Positions 57,145 to 64,000 of a stretch of DNA of 64,000 bases are shown piece by piece. Position 1 is the stretch's first letter. Each line of letters begins with the position of its first letter. Origin of the DNA: Novosphingobium sp. RL4 (GTDB taxonomy: Bacteria > Pseudomonadota > Alphaproteobacteria > Sphingomonadales > Sphingomonadaceae); assembly GCF_035658495.1 (NCBI RefSeq), contig NZ_CP141944.1, forward strand, positions 3,126,001 to 3,190,000. Reading direction: 5' to 3'. Made by a program: the position numbers and the translations under genes. The notes beneath the pieces were generated by a model. The model saw only the letters and a list, made by a program, of their open reading frames with translations. It did no database searches and was not told the origin of the DNA.

Positions 57145-58011
57145 ATGACAACAGCCCGGCCCGTCCCCTCTTATGTCCTCTATGGCGAGGACATACCCGA
57201 CAGCTCGCCGGAATTCGGTCATATCGAGACGATCGCGGCCCGAAGTTCCTTGCACGACTGGGAAATCGCACCGCATCGCCATGTGCGCAGCGTGCAGGTC
57301 ATGCTGGTATCGAAGGGACAGGTCACGCTCACGATCGACAATGTCACCGAGACGCTGGAGGGGCCGTGCCACATTGTCGTGCCGGTGGGCAGCGTCCATG
57401 GCTTCCGTTTCCGGCCGGAAACGGTCGGCTACGTGCTGACGCTGTCGAGCGGCTTCGCGCAGCGCCGCAGCGGCGACGCGGACCCGATGCTGCATGCCCT
57501 CACGCACGGGCGCGCGGGGATGACGCCGGCGGAGGTGCAGGATCGGGTGGAATTCCTGTCCGCCGAAATGCTGGGCATCACGCAGGACTGGCGGCGACCG
57601 AGCGGCCTGTTCCTGGCCATGGCGGAAGCCCTGCTGCGCTCGCTGGTGCCGGAGATCGCGGCCGACGGCGGCGACCACGGCAGCGACCTGCGCCTCTCCC
57701 GCCTGCGCCACCTCGTGGAACTGCACTTTCGGGACCAGTTGCCGATCGGCTGGTATGCGCAGCGGCTGGGCATGACCACGCGCACCCTTACCCGCCTGTG
57801 CCGCGCAAAGCTGGATTGCTCGCCGCAGGAACTGCTTCACGCCCGCCTTGCCCTGGAAGCGCAGCGCCTGCTCTGCTTCGCCAATGCCAGCGTGGTGCAG
57901 GTCTCGAACGAACTGGGCTTCTCGGACCCTTCGTACTTCTCGCGGTTCTACTTGCGGATGACGGGGCATCGCCCGCACCTCGACAAGTCCACTCACGCCC
58001 ATGGAGAATGA
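57145..58011 (+). CDS. pobR: AraC family regulator of pobA (PobR-like)
   Basis: A 288-residue AraC-type regulator. The N-terminal part is a cupin-like sensing domain (VQVMLVSKGQVTLTIDNV and GPCHIVVPVGSVHGFRF). The C-terminal 100 residues form two helix-turn-helix units (WYAQRLGMTTRTLTRLCRAK; VVQVSNELGFSDPSYFSRFY). It faces away from pobA across a 140-base region, as PobR does, and probably activates pobA in response to 4-hydroxybenzoate. The ATG at 57145 is chosen; another in-frame ATG at 57103 gives an unlikely 14-residue addition. Confidence 0.88.
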   Translation: MTTARPVPSYVLYGEDIPDSSPEFGHIETIAARSSLHDWEIAPHRHVRSVQVMLVSKGQVTLTIDNVTETLEGPCHIVVPVGSVHGFRFRPETVGYVLTLSSGFAQRRSGDADPMLHALTHGRAGMTPAEVQDRVEFLSAEMLGITQDWRRPSGLFLAMAEALLRSLVPEIAADGGDHGSDLRLSRLRHLVELHFRDQLPIGWYAQRLGMTTRTLTRLCRAKLDCSPQELLHARLALEAQRLLCFANASVVQVSNELGFSDPSYFSRFYLRMTGHRPHLDKSTHAHGE

Positions 58012-58034
58012 GGGCGCCCGGCCCTCACCCTCCC

Positions 58035-58054
58035 GTCAGGTCAGGTCAGGTCAG
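58035..58054 (+). repeat. Pentanucleotide tandem repeat (GTCAG)4 at the phoB 3' end
   Basis: Four perfect GTCAG copies stand at 58035-58054, next to a near-copy GTGAC. The phoB stop codon (TGA, read on the minus strand) lies in the repeat unit nearest phoB. Copy-number changes would therefore alter only the sequence after the stop. Confidence 0.9.
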
Positions 58055-58737
58055 GTGACGTCCATCGCGTAGCCGGCGGCGCGCACGGTGCGGATCGGAT
58101 CGGTGTCACCGTCGCGGTTGATCGCCTTGCGCAACCGGCGGATGTGAACGTCCACCGTGCGCTCGTCGATGTCGGAGTCCATGCCCCAGACCCCGTCAAG
58201 GATCTGCTGGCGCGAGACCACCCGGTTCGGGCGTTCCATGAAGTAGCGCAGCAGGCGGAATTCGGTGGGGCCGAGGTGCAGTGCCTCGCCGCCGCGGCGC
58301 ACGCGGTGGCTGGTGGCATCCAGCTCGATGTCGCCCCACTGGAGCACGTTGCCCGCCAGCGAAGGCCGGGCGCGGCGCAGCAGCGCCTCGATACGGGCCA
58401 GCAGTTCGCGCGGGGAGAACGGCTTGGTCACATAGTCGTCCGCACCGGTCTTGAGGCCGCGGATGCGGTCCTCCTCCTCGCCGCGGGCGGTGAGCATGAG
58501 GATCGGGATCTGCGCCGTGTCCTTGTCCTTGCGAAGCTGGCGGCAGACCTCGATGCCCGGCACATGCTCGATCATCCAGTCAAGAATGATGGCATCGGGC
58601 ACCTGTTCCTGCACCATCAGCAGGGCTTCCTCGCCGTCGCCGGTGCTGCGCACCTGGTATCCTTCGGCGCTGAGGTTCCAGGTGAGCAGTTCGCAAAGGG
58701 CGCGGTCGTCTTCGACGACAAGGACGGAAGGGTTCAC
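58051..58737 (-). CDS. phoB: Phosphate regulon response regulator PhoB
   Basis: A 228-residue OmpR-type response regulator. The phospho-acceptor is Asp53 in IILDWMIEHVPG, with Lys in TKPFSPREL near residue 104, and the C-terminal winged helix (LGPTEFRLLRYFMERPNRVV, RTVDVHIRRLRKAI) binds Pho boxes. It starts with GTG at 58737, overlapping the phoU stop by four bases. It is the last gene of the pst operon, so PhoB is made from the transcript it activates. No phoR kinase gene follows in the window. Confidence 0.95.
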   Translation of the reverse strand: MNPSVLVVEDDRALCELLTWNLSAEGYQVRSTGDGEEALLMVQEQVPDAIILDWMIEHVPGIEVCRQLRKDKDTAQIPILMLTARGEEEDRIRGLKTGADDYVTKPFSPRELLARIEALLRRARPSLAGNVLQWGDIELDATSHRVRRGGEALHLGPTEFRLLRYFMERPNRVVSRQQILDGVWGMDSDIDERTVDVHIRRLRKAINRDGDTDPIRTVRAAGYAMDVT

Positions 58738-59429
58738 GGCAGGTCCCTTGTATCGTCGGTCTGGCTGTCGCGCTCGGCGTGGTATTCGCCGGTCGCGGCA
58801 TAGTAGACCATTTCGGCGACATTGGTGGCGTGATCGCCGATGCGTTCGAGGTTGCGGGCGATGAAGAGAAGCTGCGCGGCGCTGGAGATCGTCGCCGGGT
58901 TCTCCATCATGTGGGTCAGCAGCGAGCGGAACAGCGTGTTGTAGAACTGGTCCAGCTTCTCATCGCGGCGGATCACTTCCTGCGCCAGCGCGGCATCGCG
59001 CGAGCCATAGGCATTGAGCACGTCGCGGACCATGCCCTCGGCGATCTCGGCCATCATCGGCACGAGTTCGAGCGGCTCGATCTTGCCCCGGTTTTCCAGC
59101 GCATTCACGCGCTTGGCGATGTTCTTCGCATAGTCGCCGATGCGCTCGATCACGCCGGAGATCTTCAGCGCGGCGATCACGTCGCGCAGATCGTCGGCCA
59201 TGGGCGCGCGCAGCGCGATCGTGCGGACGGCGAGCCGGTCCACTTCGGCTTCCAGCGCATCGAGGCGCGCATCGGCCGCGACGACTTGCGCGGCGAGTTC
59301 CTCGTCATGCTGCGTGAGCGCGACGATGGCGTCGCGGATCGCGACTTCGGCGAGCCCGCCCATTTCGGCGACGAGGCCGCGAAGCTGCCCGATCTCGCTG
59401 TCGAAGGCCTTGACTGTATGATCGACCAT
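58734..59429 (-). CDS. phoU: Phosphate transport regulator PhoU
   Basis: A 231-residue all-helical protein with two three-helix bundles, opening VDHTVKAFDSEIGQLRGLVAEMGGLAEVAI with the conserved ERIGDYAKNIAKRV and ERIGDHATNVAEMV repeats, one in each half. PhoU holds the Pho signalling system off when phosphate is plentiful, acting between the Pst transporter and PhoR. GGGAAG precedes the ATG at 59429. It overlaps phoB by four bases and lies 50 bases after pstB. Confidence 0.95.
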   Translation of the reverse strand: MVDHTVKAFDSEIGQLRGLVAEMGGLAEVAIRDAIVALTQHDEELAAQVVAADARLDALEAEVDRLAVRTIALRAPMADDLRDVIAALKISGVIERIGDYAKNIAKRVNALENRGKIEPLELVPMMAEIAEGMVRDVLNAYGSRDAALAQEVIRRDEKLDQFYNTLFRSLLTHMMENPATISSAAQLLFIARNLERIGDHATNVAEMVYYAATGEYHAERDSQTDDTRDLP

Positions 59430-59479
59430 TTGGTGTCTTCCCTGAATTTCCCTGACTTATAGCACCGGCGGCGGGCCGA

Positions 59480-60241
59480 TCAGCCGTAGCGGCCGGTGAT
59501 ATAGTCCTTGGTCTTTTCCTCGCGCGGGGTAGTGAAGATCTGGCTGGTGTCGCCATATTCCACCAGGTTGCCGAGGTGGAAGAACGCCGTGCGCTGCGAA
59601 ACGCGCGCGGCCTGCTGCATCGAGTGCGTGACGATGACGATGGCGTAAGTGTCCTTCAACTCGTCGATCAGTTCCTCGATGCGCGCGGTGGCGATCGGGT
59701 CGAGCGCGGAGCACGGTTCGTCCATCAGGATCACTTCCGGGCTGACGGCAATGGCGCGGGCGATGCACAGGCGCTGCTGCTGGCCGCCCGACAGCGCGGT
59801 GCCGGGCTCCTGCAGGCGGTCCTTCACCTCGTCCCACAGGCCCGCCTTGGTCAGCGAGCTTTCGATGATCCCGTCGAGGTCCGCCCTGGACGGCGCCAGG
59901 CCGTGGATGCGCGGGCCATAGGCGATGTTCTCGTAGATCGACTTGGGGAACGGGTTCGGCTTCTGGAACACCATGCCGACGCGGGCGCGCAGGGCCACCG
60001 GGTCCATCGAGGCGGCGTAGATGTCCTCGCCGTCCAGCAGGATCTCGCCGGTGACGCGGGCATCCGCGATCGTGTCGTTCATGCGGTTCAGCGAACGCAG
60101 GAACGTCGACTTGCCGCAGCCCGAGGGGCCGATGAAAGCGGTGACGAGGCCGTTGTCGATCTCGATAGAGACGTTGTTGATGGCCTTTTTGGGGCCGTAG
60201 AACACGTCGACGTTACGGGCGGTGAGTTTGGCTTTTGTCAT
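59480..60241 (-). CDS. pstB: Phosphate ABC transporter ATPase
   Basis: A 253-residue ABC ATPase. Walker A is GPSGCGKST near residue 38, the signature is [15 protein letters not shown], and Walker B is [13 protein letters not shown]. It powers uptake of phosphate through PstA-PstC. The ATG at 60241 lies four bases after the pstA stop. Length and motifs are standard, and its neighbours on both sides are the rest of the pst-pho set. Confidence 0.97.
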   Translation of the reverse strand: MTKAKLTARNVDVFYGPKKAINNVSIEIDNGLVTAFIGPSGCGKSTFLRSLNRMNDTIADARVTGEILLDGEDIYAASMDPVALRARVGMVFQKPNPFPKSIYENIAYGPRIHGLAPSRADLDGIIESSLTKAGLWDEVKDRLQEPGTALSGGQQQRLCIARAIAVSPEVILMDEPCSALDPIATARIEELIDELKDTYAIVIVTHSMQQAARVSQRTAFFHLGNLVEYGDTSQIFTTPREEKTKDYITGRYG

Positions 60242-60245
60242 GTCT

Positions 60246-61199
60246 CTACCAACGCACTTCGAACTTGTTTCGAAGGTAAATCGCGAGGCCGTTCATCGCC
60301 AGCAGGAAGACCAGCAGGACGATGATCGCAGCGGAAGTGTTCTGGACGAAACCGGCGTCGATCTCGTCAGACCACAGGAAGATCTGCATCGGCAGCACGC
60401 TGGAGGGATCGGTGATCCCGCCCGGCGGGGTGACGACGAAGGCGCGCATGCCGATCATCAGCAGCGGCGCGGTTTCACCCAGCGCGCGGGCCATGCCGAT
60501 GATGGTGCCGGTGAGGATGCCGGGCAGCGCAAGCGGCAGGACGTGGTGGAACACCGTCTGCATCTTGCTCGCCCCGATCGCCAGCGCGGCGTCGCGGATC
60601 GAGGGCGGCACCGCCTTGATCGCGTTGCGGCCCGAGATGACGATGACCGGCATCGTCATCAGCGCCAGCGTGAGGCCGCCGACCAGCGGCGAGGAGCGCG
60701 GCATGCCCAGCGTATTGATGAACACCGCAAGGCCCAGCAGGCCGAAGATGATCGAGGGCACCGCCGCGAGGTTGTTGATCGAGACTTCGACCCATTCGAT
60801 CCAGCGCGCGCGGGGAGCGAATTCCTCGAGGTAGATCGCCGCCAGCACGCCCATCGGGAACGAGAGCAGCAGGGTGACGAGCATCGTCAGCAGCGAACCC
60901 TTGGCTGCCCCCCAGACGCCGGCGACGTCGGGATCGGTTGAATCGGAGCCGGAGAGGAAGTTCCAGTCCAGCCCGCCGAGGCCGTTCTTCAGCATGATGA
61001 CCAGCAGCAGCGCCAGGAAGGCGAGGCTGAGGACGATCGCGCCAAGACCGATCAGCTTGAAGCGGCGCTCGGAGGCATTGCGGCGGGAAATCCGGCGCAA
61101 TGCCTCGGGCGTTTGCCAGCGTGCATTGCCGTGGGTGCCGTGGGGGACGGCGCCCCCGGCGGTGCCCCCGCGCGCGTCACTGAGAGATGCGTTACTCAT
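60246..61199 (-). CDS. pstA: Phosphate ABC transporter permease PstA
   Basis: A 317-residue inner-membrane permease with about six helices. After a hydrophilic N-terminus of roughly 45 residues comes the first helix ([21 protein letters not shown]). The conserved loop [22 protein letters not shown] near 205-226 is the coupling (EAA-type) region that contacts PstB. It overlaps the upstream pstC stop by eight bases (ATGAGTAA), a strong sign of co-translation with its partner permease. Confidence 0.96.
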   Translation of the reverse strand: MSNASLSDARGGTAGGAVPHGTHGNARWQTPEALRRISRRNASERRFKLIGLGAIVLSLAFLALLLVIMLKNGLGGLDWNFLSGSDSTDPDVAGVWGAAKGSLLTMLVTLLLSFPMGVLAAIYLEEFAPRARWIEWVEVSINNLAAVPSIIFGLLGLAVFINTLGMPRSSPLVGGLTLALMTMPVIVISGRNAIKAVPPSIRDAALAIGASKMQTVFHHVLPLALPGILTGTIIGMARALGETAPLLMIGMRAFVVTPPGGITDPSSVLPMQIFLWSDEIDAGFVQNTSAAIIVLLVFLLAMNGLAIYLRNKFEVRW

Positions 61200-62565
61200 A
61201 AGCTTCCCGGAAGCGCTTCACCACGCGCAGCGCGATGATGTTGAGGATGAGCGTGACGATGAACAGCACCAGGCCCAGCGCGAAGGCGGACAGGGTCTTG
61301 GGGCTGTTGAATTCCTGGTCGCCGGTCAGCATCTGCACGATCTGGTAGGTGACCGTGGTCATCGAGGCGAAGGGATTGGCCGAAAGGTTCGCGGCAGCGC
61401 CCGCGGCCATGACGACGATCATGGTCTCGCCGATGGCGCGGCTGATCGCCAGCATCACGCCGGCGACGATGCCGGGGAGCGCGGCGGGCAGCAGCACTTT
61501 CTTGATCGTTTCCGACTTGGTGGCGCCCAGCGCCAGCGAACCGTCGCTCATCGCGCGGGGCACGGCAGCCAGAGCATCGTCCGCCATCGAGGAGACGAAG
61601 GGAATGATCATCACGCCCATGACGACGCCGGCAGCCAGCGCGCTCTCGGTAGACGGGTTGGACATGCCGAGCGAACCTGCAAAGTCGCGGAAGATCGGCG
61701 CCACCGTCAGCGCGGCGAAGTAGCCGTAGACCACCGTGGGAATGCCCGCGAGGATCTCCAGCATGGGCTTCAGCCACTTGCGGATCGTGCCCGAGGCATA
61801 TTGCGTGAGGTAGACCGCGCTCATCAGGCCCAATGGGATGGCCACGATCATGGCGATGATCGCGCCTATGTAGATCGTGCCCCAGAACAGCGGCACCGCG
61901 CCGAAGCTGTCGGCCAGGTTGTCCGGCCGTGCATTGCCGGGCGACCAGTGCGTGCCGGTGAGGAACGCGATCGGCGAAACGTCCTTGAAGAACATCCCGG
62001 CCTCGAACACCAGCGAGGCGACGATGCCGAACGTGGTCAGCACCGCCATCAGCGAGGCGATCAGCAGCAGTCCCAGCACGCCGCGTTCCACGCGGGTGCG
62101 CGCGGGATAGCCGGCCCGGATGCGGGTGAAGGCCCAGCCGCCGCCGGCCAGCGCGACGATCGCCACCAGCAGCCCGCCGATCAGCCCGAAGCGGCCATGC
62201 GCCTCGCGGACCGGGACGGACAGGCTGTTGGACAGCGGATTGAACGCCACCGCATCGGGATTGTCGGCGATGGTCTTCGCTTCGGCAAGGATCGCCGCGC
62301 GGCTCATCGCATCGGCGGGAAGCTGCTGCGCGGCGGGGTCGGCCATGACCGCCCCGTCCACGAGGCCAGGCATGATCGCCTGCCACGCCCCCCAGGCGAC
62401 CAGCGCCGGGATGACGATCCACAGGGCGACGTGCCATGCGTGATAGCCGGGCATCGAATGCATCGAGCCCCGGCCGGTATGGAGCAGCCGGGCCCGGCCC
62501 CGTGCGGCAAACCAGCCGACGAGACCGAGGCCGAGGACGGCCAGGAGAACTCCGGTGAGAATCAT
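61192..62565 (-). CDS. pstC: Phosphate ABC transporter permease PstC
   Basis: A 457-residue permease. The C-terminal half carries the permease core, with a coupling loop (ALGATKSETIKKVLLPAALPGI near 355). The N-terminal part is longer than in E. coli PstC, with two extra hydrophobic stretches and a periplasmic-sized insertion (residues about 60-150) that is known in alphaproteobacterial homologues. The ATG at 62565 follows the pstS stop by 37 bases. Together with PstA it forms the channel of the high-affinity system. Confidence 0.94.
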   Translation of the reverse strand: MILTGVLLAVLGLGLVGWFAARGRARLLHTGRGSMHSMPGYHAWHVALWIVIPALVAWGAWQAIMPGLVDGAVMADPAAQQLPADAMSRAAILAEAKTIADNPDAVAFNPLSNSLSVPVREAHGRFGLIGGLLVAIVALAGGGWAFTRIRAGYPARTRVERGVLGLLLIASLMAVLTTFGIVASLVFEAGMFFKDVSPIAFLTGTHWSPGNARPDNLADSFGAVPLFWGTIYIGAIIAMIVAIPLGLMSAVYLTQYASGTIRKWLKPMLEILAGIPTVVYGYFAALTVAPIFRDFAGSLGMSNPSTESALAAGVVMGVMIIPFVSSMADDALAAVPRAMSDGSLALGATKSETIKKVLLPAALPGIVAGVMLAISRAIGETMIVVMAAGAAANLSANPFASMTTVTYQIVQMLTGDQEFNSPKTLSAFALGLVLFIVTLILNIIALRVVKRFREAYE

Positions 62566-62602
62566 GAATGGCCGCCCTTCGCGTCCCAGTCGTCCAAGGT
62601 GA

Positions 62603-63646
62603 TTACTTCAGTTCGGCCGGGTCGAGCACGGTCATCTTGGCGGCGATCTCGGCGCTCTTGCGGCGCACGTCCTCAGGCGCGATCACCATGCCCTTGGCCT
62701 TGAGCGAACCGTCGGGGCCCCACGACTTGGCCCATTCGGCCACGTAGCCCTGGAGGTCCTTGATCGGGCCGAGGTGCTGCTTCTTCACGTAGATGTAGAG
62801 CGGGCGGGCGCCGGGATAGGTGAAGTCGGAAATGGTGGCGTAGGTCGGCTCGATCCCGGACATGGTGATGCCCTTGATGGTGCCGGTGTTTTCCTCGAGG
62901 AACGAGAAGCCGAAGATGCCGATGGCCTTGGGGTTCTGCGAGATCTTCTGGACGATCAGGTTGTCGTTCTCGCCGGCGTCCACATAAGGGCCGTCCTCGC
63001 GGATGTCGTGGCAGATCGCCTCGTACTTGTCCTTGGCGGTTTCCTTGAGCGCGGCGGTCACGGCATCGGTCTTGCAGCCTGCTTCGAGGATCAGTTCCTT
63101 GAGAGCATCGCGCGTGCCCGAAGTCGAAGGCGGGCCATAGACCAGGATCGGCTCGTTCGGGAGCGACGGGTTCACGTCCTTCCAGGTCCTGGCGGTGTTC
63201 GGCTTGCCATAGGGATTGGCGGCCAGCGCCTTGTAGACGTCGGTCGGGGTCAGCTTCATGCCGGGGCCGTTCTTGCCCTCGGCGAAGGCGATGCCGTCAA
63301 GGCCGACCTGGATCTCGACGATCTCGGTCACGCCGTTCTTGCGGCATTCCTCGAATTCCGACTTCTTGATGCGGCGCGAGGCATCCTCGACGTCGGGGTG
63401 CTGGGCGCCGACGCCCGCGCAGAACAGTTTCATGCCGGCGCCGGTGCCGGTCGATTCGACCACCGGGGACTGCGCGCCGGTCTTCGCATACTGTTCGGCA
63501 ATGACGTTGGCGAAAGGCGCCACGGTGGAGGAGCCCACGGCTCGCACGAAATTGCGCGAACCCGCGGTGGAGCCGCCCGAACCGCCACAGGCGCTCAGGG
63601 CCAGCACGGAAACGGCGGCAACAATGATTGTCTTGGTCGGACGCAT
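62603..63646 (-). CDS. pstS: Phosphate-binding protein PstS
   Basis: A 347-residue high-affinity phosphate-binding protein. The N-terminus MRPTKTIIVAAVSVLALSAC ends in a lipobox-like LSAC, so it may be lipid-anchored in the periplasm. Mature-domain segments AVGSSTVAPFANVIAEQYAK and STGTGAGMKLFCAG carry phosphate-binding Ser/Thr residues, and GPPSTSGTRDALKEL is the second phosphate loop. The ATG at 63646 has AAGGGG just upstream; an in-frame extension to 63742 runs through the Pho box and was rejected. It heads the pstSCAB-phoU-phoB operon. Confidence 0.95.
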   Translation of the reverse strand: MRPTKTIIVAAVSVLALSACGGSGGSTAGSRNFVRAVGSSTVAPFANVIAEQYAKTGAQSPVVESTGTGAGMKLFCAGVGAQHPDVEDASRRIKKSEFEECRKNGVTEIVEIQVGLDGIAFAEGKNGPGMKLTPTDVYKALAANPYGKPNTARTWKDVNPSLPNEPILVYGPPSTSGTRDALKELILEAGCKTDAVTAALKETAKDKYEAICHDIREDGPYVDAGENDNLIVQKISQNPKAIGIFGFSFLEENTGTIKGITMSGIEPTYATISDFTYPGARPLYIYVKKQHLGPIKDLQGYVAEWAKSWGPDGSLKAKGMVIAPEDVRRKSAEIAAKMTVLDPAELK

Positions 63647-63694
63647 GGATTTGACCCCTTGGGATTTCTTCTGCGACGCCCCTATTGGGATAGC

Positions 63695-63723
63695 ATGACA
63701 CTTCCATGACAATGAAGTGACAT
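63695..63723 (-). promoter_or_regulatory. Pho box (three PhoB half-sites) upstream of pstS
   Basis: Read on the minus strand from 63723, the sequence shows ATGTCAC, four bases, TTGTCAT, four bases, GTGTCAT: three half-sites at exact 11-base periods matching CTGTCAT-N4-CTGTCAT. The last base is 48 bases from the pstS start codon. The spacing and match are textbook, so PhoB activation of the operon is well supported by sequence. Confidence 0.88.
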
Positions 63724-64000
63724 AACTCGGCAAGTCACGCAAATGCTGGGGTTCCAGCGCTTCGAACCGCCACCCGGCCAGGCGCCGCGAACCTGTTCTG
63801 GGCCTCGGCCGGGTCAGCAGGATGACAATCGTGAGACGTCGCGCAGGGAGGCGCCCGGCCGTTCAGCCGCAGGTTCCGGAGTCGCGCTGCGGCCCGGCGC
63901 CTCTCCTGCGCGACGTGTCGGGATTGTTTCCCGCCCGTGTCGATGAGAAACTCGATCATGTCGCCGGTGCGACTCCGGCCGAATCCCGGATCGGGCGCGG
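63724..64000. other. Right edge, no assignable gene
   Basis: The last 277 bases carry only weak open frames and no recognisable product. The minus-strand frame ending near 63735 remains open to the window edge and could be the tail of a gene outside the window, but its protein matches nothing I recognise. A 16-base GCCGG...CCGGC dyad is present near 63963-63979. Nothing further is seen. Confidence 0.4.

Noticed and set aside
63735..63959. A 74-residue minus-strand frame upstream of pstS
   Set aside because: It has no ribosome site or recognisable domain. Because it stays open to the window edge it might be the tail of an outside gene, so it is mentioned only in the edge entry.
63912..63990. 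A tRNA-like or cobalamin-riboswitch-like hairpin (GCCGG-TGCGACT-CCGGC) at the right edge
   Set aside because: The T-loop lacks the usual TTC, no D-arm or anticodon arm is present, and the conserved B12-box bases are missing. A truncated element cannot be excluded.

Overview
The window reads as a chromosomal segment of a GC-rich alphaproteobacterium of the Sphingomonadaceae, most likely close to Novosphingobium. This placement is inferred from gene content: a 1580-residue NAD-glutamate dehydrogenase, protocatechuate 4,5-cleavage genes (a LigK/GalC-type aldolase and a LigI-type lactonase), pobA with an AraC regulator, a leaderless family 68 glycoside hydrolase, opgGH, and HisZ. I see no transposase, prophage, CRISPR array, rRNA or tRNA. 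Nearly all of the sequence is ordinary, tightly packed chromosomal coding DNA.

Layout, left to right. 1-7.1 kb: the end of a DUF1294 membrane protein, then a three-gene operon on the minus strand: a giant transglutaminase/DUF2126 protein, a circularly permuted ATP-grasp/alpha-E fusion, and a small transglutaminase. 7.2-11 kb: ppk and ppx (polyphosphate synthesis and breakdown), divergent from that operon. 11-13.3 kb: a LysR regulator divergent from DoxX and a DODA-type dioxygenase. 13.3-21.5 kb: a GAF-GGDEF diguanylate cyclase, an L,D-transpeptidase coupled to purA, hisZ, serC-serA with a palindromic repeat between them, and an extensin-like lipoprotein. 21.6-29.1 kb: an amidohydrolase divergent from a cytochrome P450, then the large glutamate dehydrogenase. 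29.4-33.2 kb: a sucrose cassette (GH68 enzyme, sugar transporter, LacI regulator). 33.4-36.9 kb: an HscC-type Hsp70 overlapping a J-like membrane protein that lacks HPD. 36.9-44.2 kb: two overlapping flavoproteins, an esterase with a Tat-exported YtcJ-type amidohydrolase, and a MocR regulator. 44.5-46.5 kb: a truncated haemoglobin, then the aldolase/lactonase pair. 46.7-49.7 kb: glutathione-dependent formaldehyde oxidation genes with a divergent LysR gene. 49.7-55.6 kb: opgH and opgG preceded by an HlyD-type adaptor and a TolC-like lipoprotein, with no pump. 55.8-58 kb: pobA and its AraC regulator. 58-63.7 kb: pstSCAB-phoU-phoB, headed by a clear three-half-site Pho box.

Two themes connect distant parts. 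Phosphate: the pst-phoU-phoB operon at the right end and ppk-ppx at the left are functionally linked. The pst Pho box is convincing; possible Pho half-sites upstream of ppk are much weaker. Control by LysR proteins: two LysR genes 37 kb apart sit beside almost identical operator-like inverted repeats, one at the DoxX/dioxygenase promoter and one at the formaldehyde promoter.

The least understood systems here are the transglutaminase/ATP-grasp/alpha-E operon, the HscC/J-like pair, and the adaptor/TolC pair without a transporter. None can be called new from sequence alone, but each is functionally unresolved.
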